The position numbers were made by a program, and so were the translations under genes. DNA of 64,000 bases from CBDHCC01 sp965261015 (lineage in GTDB: Bacteria > Pseudomonadota > Alphaproteobacteria > Sphingomonadales > Sphingomonadaceae), in the NCBI GenBank assembly GCA_965261015.1, contig CBDHCC010000002.1:744001-808000 (forward strand). Direction: 5' to 3'. The notes below the pieces were generated by a model. That model was not told the origin of the DNA. It worked only from the letters and a program-made list of their open reading frames with translations, and did no database searches. Within the stretch, counting starts at the first letter, position 1. Every line of letters begins with the position of its first letter. Positions 9,084-18,690 of this stretch are shown here, one piece after another.

Positions 9084-10343
9084 ATGCCCCTGGGCACCAC
9101 CCTCCTCCACCACGCGCTCACCCGGCTGATCACCCAGGGCCGGCTGACCGTGCGCGCCGCCGACGGGAGCACCCGCGCCTACGGCGACGGCGATCCCGCC
9201 TGGCCCGACCTGACCCTGGTGCTGGCCGACGACCGGGTGGCGCGCGACATGGCGCTCAACCCCCGGCTGGGCACGGCGGAGGCGTGGATCGATGGGCGGT
9301 TGGGGATCGAGGGCGGCGATGTCTGGGACTTCGTCCATTTCGTGCGCGCCAACAATCCGTGGGAGGCCAAGAAGAAGCTGGAGGGCCGGCGCCCGGGCGC
9401 GGCCACCCTGGCCCGCGCGCGCCAGCGCTGGACCCGGCTGAACTATCGCAGACGCGCGCGGGCCAACGTCGCGCACCATTACGACCTGGACGACCGGCTG
9501 TACGACCTGTTCCTGGACCCGTGGCGGCAATATTCCTGCGCCTACTTCGATGCCAAAGACGATGGCGGCCCCGACCAGACGCTGGACGAGGCGCAGGTCG
9601 CCAAGCTGGCCCACATCGCGGCCAAGCTGGATCTGCGGCCCGGCCAGCGGGTGCTCGACATCGGTTGCGGCTGGGGCGGCCTGGCGCGCTTCCTGCACCG
9701 CACCTGCGGGGTGCACGTCACCGGCGTGACGCTGTCGACGGAGCAACTCGCCCATGCCCGCGCCAAGGCCGAGGAGGAGGGGGTGGCCGACCACGTCCGC
9801 TTCGAGCTGACCGACTATCGCGACCTGACCGGCCGGTTCGATCGCATCGTGTCGGTGGGCATGTTCGAACATGTCGGGCCGGCGGACTTCCGCCCCTTCT
9901 TCGCCAAGTGCCACGACCTCCTGGCCGACGACGGCGTGATGCTGATCCACACGATCGGCCGCATGGGTCCGCCCGGCGCCACCGACGCGTTCACGGCGAA
10001 ATACGTCTTTCCCGGCGGCTACATCCCCGCGCTGGAGGAGATCGCGCGGGCGTCCGCGGCGGCCAATCTGATCACCACCGACGTGGAGACGCTGCGCCTG
10101 CACTATGCCCGGACGCTGCGCGCCTGGTACGATCGGTGCGTGGCCCGGCGCGCGGAGATCGAGGCGGTGTACGACGCGCGCTTCTATCGCCTGTGGACCT
10201 TCTACCTGGCCGGCGCGGGTTCGGCGTTCGAGAGTGGCGGGCTGGTGAACTATCAGCTGCAATACACCCGCGACCGCCGCGCGCTGCCGATCACGCGCGG
10301 GTATATGGCGGAGGCGGAGGGGCGGATTCGGGCGGCGGTGTAG
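9084..10343 (+). CDS. cfa: Cyclopropane-fatty-acyl-phospholipid synthase
   Basis: This SAM-dependent enzyme adds a methylene bridge to unsaturated acyl chains of membrane phospholipids. The C-terminal two thirds hold the methyltransferase fold with VLDIGCGWGGLARFL, FDRIVSVGMFEHVG and the family pattern FYLWTFYLAGAGSAFE-like near the end; the N-terminal lipid-binding domain is also present (LGTAEAWIDGRLGIEGGDVW). ATG 9084 gives 419 residues, normal for the family. Stands alone, facing the S46 peptidase gene. Confidence 0.93.
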   Translation: MPLGTTLLHHALTRLITQGRLTVRAADGSTRAYGDGDPAWPDLTLVLADDRVARDMALNPRLGTAEAWIDGRLGIEGGDVWDFVHFVRANNPWEAKKKLEGRRPGAATLARARQRWTRLNYRRRARANVAHHYDLDDRLYDLFLDPWRQYSCAYFDAKDDGGPDQTLDEAQVAKLAHIAAKLDLRPGQRVLDIGCGWGGLARFLHRTCGVHVTGVTLSTEQLAHARAKAEEEGVADHVRFELTDYRDLTGRFDRIVSVGMFEHVGPADFRPFFAKCHDLLADDGVMLIHTIGRMGPPGATDAFTAKYVFPGGYIPALEEIARASAAANLITTDVETLRLHYARTLRAWYDRCVARRAEIEAVYDARFYRLWTFYLAGAGSAFESGGLVNYQLQYTRDRRALPITRGYMAEAEGRIRAAV

Positions 10344-10350
10344 CCACAAG

Positions 10351-10455
10351 CCCTCTCCCTTTCAGGGGCGAGGGAGAGGGGAACGGTGCTTGCCGGCACA
10401 GTTTTCGGCCGCACCACAGCTCCCCTCTCCCAACTCTCTCCCCTGAAGGGGAGAG
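10351..10455. repeat. Intergenic GC-rich inverted repeats between cfa and the S46 peptidase gene
   Basis: Two hairpins lie between the convergent genes: a perfect 10-base stem with a 10-base loop at 10351-10380 (ccctctccct and its complement), and an 8-base stem with loop tgaa at 10436-10455. The same sequence family recurs near 12623 and 26897, so this is a dispersed palindromic element that may also end transcription from both sides. Confidence 0.75.
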
Positions 10456-10468
10456 GGCTATCAGGCCT

Positions 10469-12541
10469 TCACCCGCCCTTCAGTTCCTTGACCAGCCGGG
10501 GCGCGGGGTAGATCGTTTCCAGCGCCTCCTGCACCGCGCCCGACGACACGACCACCGTGCGGTTGGTGGTCCCGTCATAGCCGAAATTGCCGCCCAGCGA
10601 GTGGATGTTGCCGTCGAACGCGGCCCCGATCACCGACCCGTCGCGCGCGATCACCGGCGACCCCGAATTGCCGCCGATGATGTCGTTGGTGGTCGTGAAG
10701 TCGAACACCGTGCCGCCGTCGATCGCGCGACGCTTGGCCGCGAACGCCTTCGCCAGCACGAAGGGCTGCTGCCCGGTCGCGCGGTCGAAGGTGCCCGCCA
10801 TCCGTGTGGCGTAGGGCACGGCCTCGCCCCGCTCCGTCCAGCCGGCGACCTTGCCGTAGCTGATGCGAAGGGTGAACGTCGCGTCGGGATAGAGCGAGGC
10901 GGCGTCCGTGCCGGCCAGCCGCGCCTGAGCGAGCTTCGTCTGCGCCGCCGTGATCGGCCCGTCCACCTCGGCCTTGTAGCGCGCGATCAGCGGGCGGTTG
11001 AGCGCCTCGTTGGCCAGCGCGAACTGGATCATCGGGTCGGTGGACGCGCGCACCGCCTTCAGTCCGCCGTCGAACAGCGCCTTGCGAACCGCCGGGTCGG
11101 CCAGGCGCGATCCGGCGACCAGCCGCTCCGCCTTGCCTTCCGGAGATTCCTTGCCCAGCAGCGCGCGCACCGCCGGATCGTCGGTGCCCAGATATTCGCG
11201 CGACTTGGACAGCCAGAAATCCAGGCTCAGCTCCTCCAGCCATGGATAGACCGGCACCGGGTCGGTCAGCTGCTTGCCCAACAGCGGCAGGGCCGCGTCG
11301 GTGAAGCCCGGCAGCCGTTCGGCGTTCGGCTTGTCGCGCTCGACCGCCGCGCGCACCAGCGCCTCGGCATAACCGTAGAGGGTGGAGCCGCCGCCGGCCC
11401 GCGCCTCCAGGAAGGAAAAGGGCAGGAAGAACTGGCGATAGGCGTCGATGCCGCCTTGGACCTGCGTCCAGGGATCGCCGATCTGCGCCGCCTGGGGCGA
11501 GGCGGCGACCTGGTCGCGTAGCGTGCGTTCGTTGTCCGCCAGCGTGCGCGCGAAGGTCTGCTCGACCAGCGCCTGGCGCTGACCATAGGTCGACTTGTAG
11601 CTGTTCTCGACCCCGAACAGCTCGTCCGCGCCCTCCCTCGCGCGGACCGGATCGTCGGCCATCGCCTGGATCAGCCGCCCGCGGAACTCGCTGGCCAGCA
11701 ACAGGCCGAGCGGCAGCGACTGGTCGCGCGCGAACGCCACTTGCGCCTGGGTGAACAGCCGCTGGGTGCGGCCGGGATTGCCGACGACGAAGGTGGCCTC
11801 CCCCTCCTTCGGCGCGCGCGGGTTCCAGGTCAGGTGCGCGGGCGTGGCGACCGGCTTGCCGCCCTCGTACGCGCGCAGGAAGGCCGAATCGAGCGCGTAG
11901 CGCGGAAAGTTGAAGTTGTCGGGATCGCCACCGAAGAACGCCGCCTGGAACTCCGGCGCCCAGACCACGCGGACATCCGAATATTTCCGGTATTTGTAGA
12001 GCTTGTACTGGCCGCCGCCGAACAGGGTGACGACCTGGCAGCGGATCGTGGCGGTGTCCGCGCAGTCGCCGGCGGATTCCAGCTGGGCCACCGCGCCGTT
12101 GCGCGCCGCCACCAGCGCCGCGCCCGTGGCCGATCCGATCGCGCCGGACACGGTCGGCGTCACGTCCGTGATCGCGGTCACGACCTCCGCCTGCTGGCCC
12201 GGACAGGGGCGTTCCTCGGCCAGCGAAGGCGTGTTGATGCCGTTCGCCACCAGGTCGTCGTCGCCGGTCGACAGGTTCTGCAGGCAGCCCACGACGCAGT
12301 GGTGGTTGGTCAGGATCAGGCCGGTCTCCGACACGAAGCTGGCCGAACAGCCGCCCGTCAGCCGCACGGCCGCCGCCTGCACCCGGTCCAGCCACGCCTG
12401 GTCGGGCGCGAAGCCGTAATCCGCCCGCATCTTGGCGGTCGGGAAGGCGTCGAAGGTCCACATCCCCTCGTCGGCCGACGCGGCGGTGGGCAGCGCCAGG
12501 GCGGTGGCGGCGGCGAGGACGGCGAGGTGGCGGGTGCGCAT
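10469..12541 (-). CDS. S46 family serine peptidase (dipeptidyl-peptidase 7/11 type)
   Basis: A periplasmic peptidase releasing dipeptides from peptide N-termini. Residues 1-23 are a signal peptide ending TAASADEG. GLILTNHHCV (near residue 80) holds the catalytic histidine, and DIIGGNSGSPVI near the C-terminus holds the nucleophilic serine, both trypsin-like S46 motifs. 690 residues, normal for S46. No nearby peptide transporter; likely a single-gene unit flanked by palindromic repeats. Confidence 0.92.
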   Translation of the reverse strand: MRTRHLAVLAAATALALPTAASADEGMWTFDAFPTAKMRADYGFAPDQAWLDRVQAAAVRLTGGCSASFVSETGLILTNHHCVVGCLQNLSTGDDDLVANGINTPSLAEERPCPGQQAEVVTAITDVTPTVSGAIGSATGAALVAARNGAVAQLESAGDCADTATIRCQVVTLFGGGQYKLYKYRKYSDVRVVWAPEFQAAFFGGDPDNFNFPRYALDSAFLRAYEGGKPVATPAHLTWNPRAPKEGEATFVVGNPGRTQRLFTQAQVAFARDQSLPLGLLLASEFRGRLIQAMADDPVRAREGADELFGVENSYKSTYGQRQALVEQTFARTLADNERTLRDQVAASPQAAQIGDPWTQVQGGIDAYRQFFLPFSFLEARAGGGSTLYGYAEALVRAAVERDKPNAERLPGFTDAALPLLGKQLTDPVPVYPWLEELSLDFWLSKSREYLGTDDPAVRALLGKESPEGKAERLVAGSRLADPAVRKALFDGGLKAVRASTDPMIQFALANEALNRPLIARYKAEVDGPITAAQTKLAQARLAGTDAASLYPDATFTLRISYGKVAGWTERGEAVPYATRMAGTFDRATGQQPFVLAKAFAAKRRAIDGGTVFDFTTTNDIIGGNSGSPVIARDGSVIGAAFDGNIHSLGGNFGYDGTTNRTVVVSSGAVQEALETIYPAPRLVKELKGG

Positions 12542-12610
12542 GGGTCTCTCCTGTTTGTCGTGTGATGTTGTGACACGCTTTGGCGGCGAGGCAAGGGCAC
12601 CCGTTCGTGC

Positions 12611-12660
12611 CCCTCTCCCAACCCTCTCCCCTGGAAGGGAGAGGTGGAAGGGAGAGGGCT
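12611..12660. repeat. Intergenic palindromic repeat upstream of argG
   Basis: Contains an inverted repeat CCTCTCCC-ctggaa-GGGAGAGG at 12623-12644, followed by a second ggaagggagaggg arm to 12658. It is a relative of the repeats at 10351-10455 and 26897-26917. It sits between divergent genes, so here it cannot be only a terminator. Confidence 0.65.
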
Positions 12661-12711
12661 TTTGGCCCCTGGCCTTGCCCCTCCCCCTCCCGCCCCTTAA
12701 CCGCGCACCCC

Positions 12712-13926
12712 ATGACTCAGACCCCCTCCCGCGTCGTGCTCGCCTATTCCGGCGGGCTGGACACCTCCGTCATCCTGAAATGGCTGCAGCAGCAGGGGCA
12801 CGAGGTCGTGACCTTCACCGCCGATCTGGGCCAGGGCGAGGAACTGGAGCCCGCGCGCGCCAAGGCGGAGCTGCTCGGCGTGAAGCCGGAGCACATCCGG
12901 GTGGACGACCTGCGCGACGAGTTCGTGGCCGACTTCGTGATGCCGATGATGCGCGCCAACGCGGTGTACGAGGGCGAATATCTGCTGGGCACGTCGATCG
13001 CCCGCCCGCTGATTTCCAAGCGGCTGGTCGAGATCGCGCGGGAGGTGGGCGCCGACGCGGTGGCGCACGGGGCCACCGGCAAGGGCAACGACCAGGTCCG
13101 CTTCGAGCTGTCGGCCTATGCGCTGGCCCCCGACATCAAGGTGATCGCGCCTTGGCGGGAGTGGGACCTGACCAGCCGCACGAAGCTGATCGAATTCGCC
13201 GAGGCGCACCAGATCCCTATCCCTCGCGACAAGCGGGGCGACGCGCCCTTCTCCACCGACGCCAACCTGCTCCACACCTCGTCCGAGGGCCTGGTGCTGG
13301 AGGACCCGTGGGAGGCGGTGCCGCCTCACGTCTATTCCCGCACCGAGGATCCGGCGGACGGACCGGCCGCCGAGGTCGTCACGATCGCGTTTCGGCGCGG
13401 CGACGCGGTGGCGATCGACGGCGAGGCCCTGGGGCCCGCCGCGCTCCTCACCCGCCTGAACGAGCTGGGGAGGCGGCACGGCATCGGCCGGCTGGACCTG
13501 GTGGAGAACCGCTTCGTTGGCATGAAGTCGCGCGGCCTGTACGAGACGCCGGGCGGCACCATCTACCTCGCCGCCCATCGCGGCATCGAGCAGATCACGC
13601 TGGATCGGGGGGCCGCGCACCTGAAGGACGAGCTGATGCCCCGCTATGCGGAGCTGATCTATAACGGCCTGTGGTTCTCACCCGAGCGCGAGATGCTGCA
13701 GGCGGCGATCGACTTGAGCCAGGAGAAGGTCGAGGGCGAGGTCCGCCTGCTGCTGCACCACGGCCTGGCGCGCGTGATCGGCCGGCGCTCGCCGCAGTCG
13801 CTCTACAACGCCGACATGGTGACGTTCGAGGACGACGCGGGCGCCTACGACCAGGCGGACGCGGCGGGCTTCATCAAGCTGAACGCGCTGCGCCTGCGCC
13901 TGCTGGCACGCCGCGACCGGGGCTGA
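12712..13926 (+). CDS. argG: Argininosuccinate synthase
   Basis: ArgG joins citrulline and aspartate using ATP in arginine biosynthesis. The N-terminal P-loop-like motif VLAYSGGLDTSVIL and later ATGKGNDQVRFEL are diagnostic. 404 residues from ATG 12712, normal length; the frame is open upstream but that part is the palindromic repeat. Its 3' end overlaps the convergent PAP2 gene by 53 bases. Confidence 0.97.
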   Translation: MTQTPSRVVLAYSGGLDTSVILKWLQQQGHEVVTFTADLGQGEELEPARAKAELLGVKPEHIRVDDLRDEFVADFVMPMMRANAVYEGEYLLGTSIARPLISKRLVEIAREVGADAVAHGATGKGNDQVRFELSAYALAPDIKVIAPWREWDLTSRTKLIEFAEAHQIPIPRDKRGDAPFSTDANLLHTSSEGLVLEDPWEAVPPHVYSRTEDPADGPAAEVVTIAFRRGDAVAIDGEALGPAALLTRLNELGRRHGIGRLDLVENRFVGMKSRGLYETPGGTIYLAAHRGIEQITLDRGAAHLKDELMPRYAELIYNGLWFSPEREMLQAAIDLSQEKVEGEVRLLLHHGLARVIGRRSPQSLYNADMVTFEDDAGAYDQADAAGFIKLNALRLRLLARRDRG

Positions 13927-14821
13927 GGCGAGGGCGCCTCGGTTGCTCCAGGCCGCTCGCCCGGCTGACGAGGTGGATCACCAGAACCGCGATCAGGCCG
14001 CCCGCCACCACGTCAACGACATAGTGCGCCCCGTGGCTGATCGCCGACACGAACATGAGAACATTCAGCAGCGCTATTGGCGGAAAGAGGAAGCGGCTCG
14101 CCGAAGTCGCCCAGGCGCACAGCACCGCGACCCCTGCGTGGATCGACGGAAAGGTGATGATCCCGGACGCCACCCCCAGTGTCAGGATGAAGTCGGGGTC
14201 AGCACGCACGGCGTGGAAGCTGTCGAGGAAATGATGCCCGAAGAAGCCATTGATCGCGCCCAGGTCAGGCACCGCCAGGCCATAATGCTGCACCGTTCCC
14301 ACCGATGGAAAGCCGGCGGATATCGCGATGCAGGCGAAGCACAGTGTCACATAGCCCGTCACCATCGCATAAGCCCGCTCTGGGTGGCCCAACAGCGCCA
14401 GGGCGGGGGGCAGCAGGATCAGCTGCGGGCCGAAACTAGAATAGGCGTGCCCCAATGCGCTCGCCAGCACCGGTGACCGCCCGATGGAGGCGATGAGGGT
14501 TGGAGCGTCAACTGCAAATCGCGCGTCCAGCCCCGCCAGTCGGTCATCAGCCATCGGCAGGTTCAAACGCATGGCGCAGTAGCTTACCACCAGCACGGGA
14601 ACCGTCAGGACCACCGCCAACAGGAAACACTCAACCACCGCGACCAACGGCCGCAGGCCTCGCCAGTGTAAATACGGCAGAAACGGCAGAAAAAAGGCGC
14701 AGAACAGCCCGAACACCAGGAAAGACGACCAGTCGACACGCAGGCTGACCAGTGCCGGCAACAACACGCCCAAGGTCGCAGCGCCCGCCGCCACCATCAG
14801 GCTGACCCGTCTCGCCTTCAT
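13874..14821 (-). CDS. PAP2-superfamily membrane phosphatase
   Basis: A 315-residue polytopic protein with at least six membrane helices. The C-terminal half carries the PAP2 motifs FPSIHAG and SHGAHYVVDVVAGGL, placing the active site at the periplasmic face. The arrangement resembles the Aur1/Ipt1-like inositolphosphotransferase branch (PAP2_3), so a lipid phosphate or phosphosphingolipid head group is a possible substrate. The overlap with argG trims only the variable, charged C-terminal tail. Confidence 0.82.
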   Translation of the reverse strand: MKARRVSLMVAAGAATLGVLLPALVSLRVDWSSFLVFGLFCAFFLPFLPYLHWRGLRPLVAVVECFLLAVVLTVPVLVVSYCAMRLNLPMADDRLAGLDARFAVDAPTLIASIGRSPVLASALGHAYSSFGPQLILLPPALALLGHPERAYAMVTGYVTLCFACIAISAGFPSVGTVQHYGLAVPDLGAINGFFGHHFLDSFHAVRADPDFILTLGVASGIITFPSIHAGVAVLCAWATSASRFLFPPIALLNVLMFVSAISHGAHYVVDVVAGGLIAVLVIHLVSRASGLEQPRRPRLSPGRGVPAGAGAARSA

Positions 14822-14930
14822 ACGCCCTCACCCCCGCCGTATTCCCCAGCACCTTGGCGTCGCATGGCTAACGAAAGATGGACGCCGTTCCCGCTGTCGC
14901 GGCGGGGCGGTCGCGGTTAAGGGAGGCGCG

Positions 14931-16499
14931 ATGACACCGCACGATCGAACCAGCGCCTGGTGGGAACGGCCCTCCGTCCTGGCGGCGCTCGTCGCGCTCA
15001 TGGCCCTACCTCTCCTTTGGCCGACCATCCCGCCGCTGGTCGATCTGCCCGCTCATATGAGCCGCTATGCCGTGGCGGCCGATGGCGGGCGGTCGCCGGC
15101 GCTGGCCGCGTTCTACGAGTTCCACTGGCGGCTGGTCGGCAATCTGGGCGTCGACCTGCTGGCGGTGCCGCTGTCGCATCTGGTGGGCGTGGAGCGCGCG
15201 ACGAAGCTGGTGGTGCTGGCGATCCCGCCCTTGACCGCGCTGGGCTTCCTCTCGACCGCGCGCGCGGTGCAGGGGCGGGTGCCGCCGACCGCCCTGTTCG
15301 CCCTGCCGCTCGCCTATGGCTACCCGTTCCAGTTCGGCTTCGTGAACTATGCCCTGTCGATGGCGCTGGCCTTCCTGGCGTTCGCCGCGTGGCTGCGGAT
15401 GGGCGACGCCGGCAGGTTGTGGCCGCGCGCGGCGGTGTTCGTGCCGGTCGGCACCGCCATCTGGATCGCGCACGCCTATGGCTGGGGGGTCCTGGGCCTG
15501 CTCGCCTTTTCCGCCGAGTTCTATCGGCTGTGGCGGGGCGGCCGGCCACTGTGGCGCGCGCTCGCGCTGGCGCCCGTCCACTGCCTGCCGCTCGCACCCC
15601 CGGCGCTGCTGATGGTCGCCTGGCGCGCCGGCGACAGCGCGGGTGGGACGGGCAAGTTCTTCGAATGGTCGCTGAAGGGTCGCTGGGTCCTGAACGTGCT
15701 GCGCGACCGGTGGGAGGTGTTCGACTGGCTGTCGGCGGGCCTGATCGTCGCCGTCCTGCTGCTGGTGGGCGCGCTGGCGGCGTTCGGCCGGGGCGCGCGC
15801 TTCGGCCCGCGCCTGACCTTCGGCGCGGCGGCCATGGTGGTCGCCTTCGTGCTGATGCCGCGCATCGTGCTGGGATCGAACTACGCCGATATGCGGATGG
15901 TGCCGTTCGTACTGGCCGCGCTGTTGCTGTCGATCCGGGTGGAGGACCGCCGGCTGGCGGGCGGGCTGGCGATCGCGGGGGCGGCGTTCTTCGCGGTCCG
16001 GATCGCGGCCACGACCGCCAGCTACGCCCTCTACGATGCGCGCGCGACGCGCCAGCTGGCCGCGGTGGACCATGTCCGCCCCGGCGCGCGGGTGGTGGCG
16101 CTGGTCGGCAACAACTGCCGCGACCTGATCCGGCCGGACCGGATCTACCACCTGCCGTCGCTGGCGGTCGTGCGCCGCCACGCCTTCGTCAATGACCAGT
16201 TCCTCCTGCCGGGCGCGGAGCTGCTGAGCGTCCGCTATCGCGGCGCGGCGCCGTTCGTCGACGATCCCAGCCAGATCGTGACGCCGCGCCGCTGTGGCGA
16301 GTGGCGCACGCTGCCCCAGGCGCTCGCCGCGCTGCCCCACGGGCGGTTCGACCATCTGTGGCTGCTCGACCTGCCGCCGGCCGGCTGGCCGCGCGATCCC
16401 CGGCTGCGGCTGGTGTGGCGGTCGGGCGACTCGGCGCTCTACGACGCGGTCACGGCCGGCGCGCCACCGCCAGCAGCGACACGCCGACCGGCAGGGTGA
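14931..16499 (+). CDS. Polytopic membrane protein, GT-C-glycosyltransferase-like
   Basis: 522 residues with about ten hydrophobic helices; an early loop after helix 1 contains VDLPAHMSRYAVAAD, reminiscent of the acidic first extracytoplasmic loop of GT-C enzymes, and the C-terminus is a soluble domain with YRGAAPFVDDPSQIV. No specific family recognised. It faces a lipid-glycan group (GtrA, GT2, methyltransferase) on the other strand and its 3' end overlaps the methyltransferase gene by 50 bases. Function inferred only from topology. Confidence 0.7.
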   Translation: MTPHDRTSAWWERPSVLAALVALMALPLLWPTIPPLVDLPAHMSRYAVAADGGRSPALAAFYEFHWRLVGNLGVDLLAVPLSHLVGVERATKLVVLAIPPLTALGFLSTARAVQGRVPPTALFALPLAYGYPFQFGFVNYALSMALAFLAFAAWLRMGDAGRLWPRAAVFVPVGTAIWIAHAYGWGVLGLLAFSAEFYRLWRGGRPLWRALALAPVHCLPLAPPALLMVAWRAGDSAGGTGKFFEWSLKGRWVLNVLRDRWEVFDWLSAGLIVAVLLLVGALAAFGRGARFGPRLTFGAAAMVVAFVLMPRIVLGSNYADMRMVPFVLAALLLSIRVEDRRLAGGLAIAGAAFFAVRIAATTASYALYDARATRQLAAVDHVRPGARVVALVGNNCRDLIRPDRIYHLPSLAVVRRHAFVNDQFLLPGAELLSVRYRGAAPFVDDPSQIVTPRRCGEWRTLPQALAALPHGRFDHLWLLDLPPAGWPRDPRLRLVWRSGDSALYDAVTAGAPPPAATRRPAG

Positions 16500-17178
16500 C
16501 GCGCCCGACCAGGTGGCGTTCCAGACCGAACACGGCGTGAAGCACCCGATTGACCGCGCCGCCCGGCATCCGGTCGTCGCTCGTCTCCTGCCCGCGCAGC
16601 CGGCCCAGCCCGCGCGCCGCCGCGATCGCGGGGAACAGGAGGCTGTTGAAATGGGTCAGCGTGTCGACCCGCAGGCCGGCGCAGCGGATCACGTTGGCCA
16701 GCGTGCGGTGGGTGTAGCGGCGGTGGTGATGGTGGTGCTCGTCGTGGACCGTCCACATCCACGGATTGGCCGGCACCGTCAGCAGGACCGCGCCGTCCGG
16801 GGCCAGGCACTCGGCGACCCCGATCAGCGCCGCCTCGTCGTCCTCCACATGCTCCAGCACGTCGAGCAGCGCCACCAAGTCGTAGGCCCCGCGCTCCACG
16901 CCCGACAACGCCGGCAGCGGCGCGTCGCCCACCGCCCGGCCCAGTCGCTCGGCCGCCAGCGCGCGGGCCGGCGCGTCCAGCTCCAGCGCGTCCACCCGGC
17001 CAAAGCGGCCCAGCATGGCCAGGTTGTGGCCGGTGCCGCAGCCCACCTCCAGCACGCGCGCGTCGGCGGGCGGGCGCACCGCGCGCGCGATCGCGTCCGC
17101 CAGGATGCGCCGCCGGGCGGTGTACCACCAGTGGTCCGCGTCCTGTTCGGCCATCCGGTCGAAAACCCCGCGATCCAT
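16450..17178 (-). CDS. Class I SAM-dependent methyltransferase
   Basis: 242 residues with SAM-binding motif I VLEVGCGTGHNL, the acidic LELD after strand 2, and YDLVALLDVLEHVEDDEAAL, a type-11/UbiE-like layout. HDEHHHHHRRYTHRTL is a histidine-rich stretch seen in methyltransferases beside polyprenyl-linked sugar transferases. ATG 17178 overlaps the stop of the GT2 gene (ATGA), so it is the last gene of a GtrA-GT2-methyltransferase operon. Substrate probably a lipid-linked sugar; unproven. Confidence 0.85.
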   Translation of the reverse strand: MDRGVFDRMAEQDADHWWYTARRRILADAIARAVRPPADARVLEVGCGTGHNLAMLGRFGRVDALELDAPARALAAERLGRAVGDAPLPALSGVERGAYDLVALLDVLEHVEDDEAALIGVAECLAPDGAVLLTVPANPWMWTVHDEHHHHHRRYTHRTLANVIRCAGLRVDTLTHFNSLLFPAIAAARGLGRLRGQETSDDRMPGGAVNRVLHAVFGLERHLVGRVTLPVGVSLLAVARRP

Positions 17179-18164
17179 CAGTCGTCCCCTTCCAGTCCCA
17201 CGCGCCGCCGCACCACATAGACGGGCCGCCGCTTCACCTCCGTGAAGATGCGGCCCACATATTCGCCCAGGATGCCCAGCGACAAAAGCTGCACCCCGCC
17301 CAGGAACAGCACGGCCACCAGCAGCGAGGCATAGCCCGGCACGTCGACCCCGCCGATCAGCGTGCGCGCGACCACGAAGACGGCATAGACGATCGACGCC
17401 AGCGCCAGCAGCCCGCCCAGATAGCTCCAGATGCGAAGCGGCAGGGTGGTGGCCGACGTGATGCCGTCGACCGCCAGCGACCACAGCTGCCACGGCCGGA
17501 ACTTGGTCGTGCCCTCCGCGCGCGGCACCCGGTCATAGGCGATGGCCGTCTGCTGGAACCCGGCCCAGTTGAACAGGCCCTTCATGAACCGGTTGCGCTC
17601 CGGCAAGGCGGTCAGCACGTCCACCACGGCGCGGTCCAGCAGGCGGAAATCGCCGGCGTGTTCGGGTATCTTATAGCGGGTCATGGCGTTGTGGACGCGG
17701 TAGAACCAGTGCGCCGACAGCCGCTTGGCGATCCCGTCGCTGGCCCGGCGGCGCACGCCATAGACCACGTCCCAGCCCTGTCGCCACAGGTCCATCATCG
17801 GGGCGATCAGTTCGGGCGGATCCTGCAGGTCGACGTCGATCGGCACCACGCAGGCCCCGCGCGCGTGGTCCAGCCCGGCCGACAGCGCCGCCTCCTTGCC
17901 GAAATTGCGCGACAGCGACAGCGCCACGACGCGCCCGTCGACCGCGCGGGCGGCGCGGATGGCGGCGAGCGTGCCGTCCGTGCTGCCGTCGTCCACGAAC
18001 AGCATCTCGGCCGCCCCGTGCGTCGCGGCCAGCCCGTCCAGGATGGCACCCACCCGCGCCACGAAGGTGGGGATCGCCGCCTCCTCGTCCTTGACGGGGA
18101 CCAGCACGGTCACGGCCACGTCGTCGGCGGTTGTGGCGGCGCGCGGCGTCACCGGAACACCCAT
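17178..18164 (-). CDS. Family 2 glycosyltransferase (polyprenyl-phosphate sugar transferase type)
   Basis: 328 residues. The N-terminal GT-A domain has VTVLVPVKDEEAAIP, the DDGSTDGT motif and the IDVDLQDPPELI motif holding the metal-binding acidic residues; two C-terminal membrane helices (LGGLLALASIVYAVFVVA and LLVAVLFLGGVQLLSLG) resemble GtrB/YfdH and dolichol-phosphate mannosyltransferase relatives. It probably makes undecaprenyl-phosphate-hexose for transfer outside the membrane. Overlaps gtrA by 16 bases. Confidence 0.9.
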   Translation of the reverse strand: MGVPVTPRAATTADDVAVTVLVPVKDEEAAIPTFVARVGAILDGLAATHGAAEMLFVDDGSTDGTLAAIRAARAVDGRVVALSLSRNFGKEAALSAGLDHARGACVVPIDVDLQDPPELIAPMMDLWRQGWDVVYGVRRRASDGIAKRLSAHWFYRVHNAMTRYKIPEHAGDFRLLDRAVVDVLTALPERNRFMKGLFNWAGFQQTAIAYDRVPRAEGTTKFRPWQLWSLAVDGITSATTLPLRIWSYLGGLLALASIVYAVFVVARTLIGGVDVPGYASLLVAVLFLGGVQLLSLGILGEYVGRIFTEVKRRPVYVVRRRVGLEGDD

Positions 18165-18553
18165 TGGCGGTTGAGCGCGAAGGTGACGACGGGTGTCACC
18201 GCCACCATGAACGGGATCGCCCACCAGAACGGCCCGCCGGCCAGCCCCGTCAACAGCCACACCCAACCCGCGTTCAGGCCATAGCTCACCAGCGACACGG
18301 CCGCGAAGCGCGCGGTGCGCGCGACCGGCGCGTCGCGCCCGCCATGGCCCCGGAACGAGAAGCGGGAGTGCAGGCCATAGCCCAGCACCACCGCCACGAC
18401 GAAGCCCAGCAGGTTGGCGGTCTGCGGGTGGAGGCCCAGGGCGGCGACGCCGAGCGCATAGGCGGCGACCCCGAACACGGTCACCACGCCGCCGGTCACG
18501 CCATAGCGGATCAGCTGCCAGCGCAGCGCGCGGTCGGACAGGGCGGCGATCAT
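18149..18553 (-). CDS. GtrA family membrane protein
   Basis: 134 residues with four predicted membrane helices and the GtrA features RYGVTGGVVTVFGVAAYAL and FALNRQWVFR at the C-terminus. GtrA-type proteins are thought to flip undecaprenyl-phosphate-sugars made by the adjacent GT2. First gene of the three-gene operon running leftward from 18553. Confidence 0.88.
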   Translation of the reverse strand: MIAALSDRALRWQLIRYGVTGGVVTVFGVAAYALGVAALGLHPQTANLLGFVVAVVLGYGLHSRFSFRGHGGRDAPVARTARFAAVSLVSYGLNAGWVWLLTGLAGGPFWWAIPFMVAVTPVVTFALNRQWVFR

Positions 18554-18690
18554 GTCGGCCGCGGGGCTTAGCCGCCGGCGACGCCCGCGCCAATGCGTCG
18601 GGTGGCGGCACCGCTACCCGAGCGCCGCCGGGCGCGCTATCGTCGCGGGTCCGCACCGGCGAATCGGGGTCGACGGGCGTCTGGAGGGGA

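Noticed and set aside
8654..11521. 955-codon plus-strand frame across cfa and the S46 gene
   Set aside because: Spans two real genes on both strands and an intergenic repeat, low-complexity product; shadow frame.
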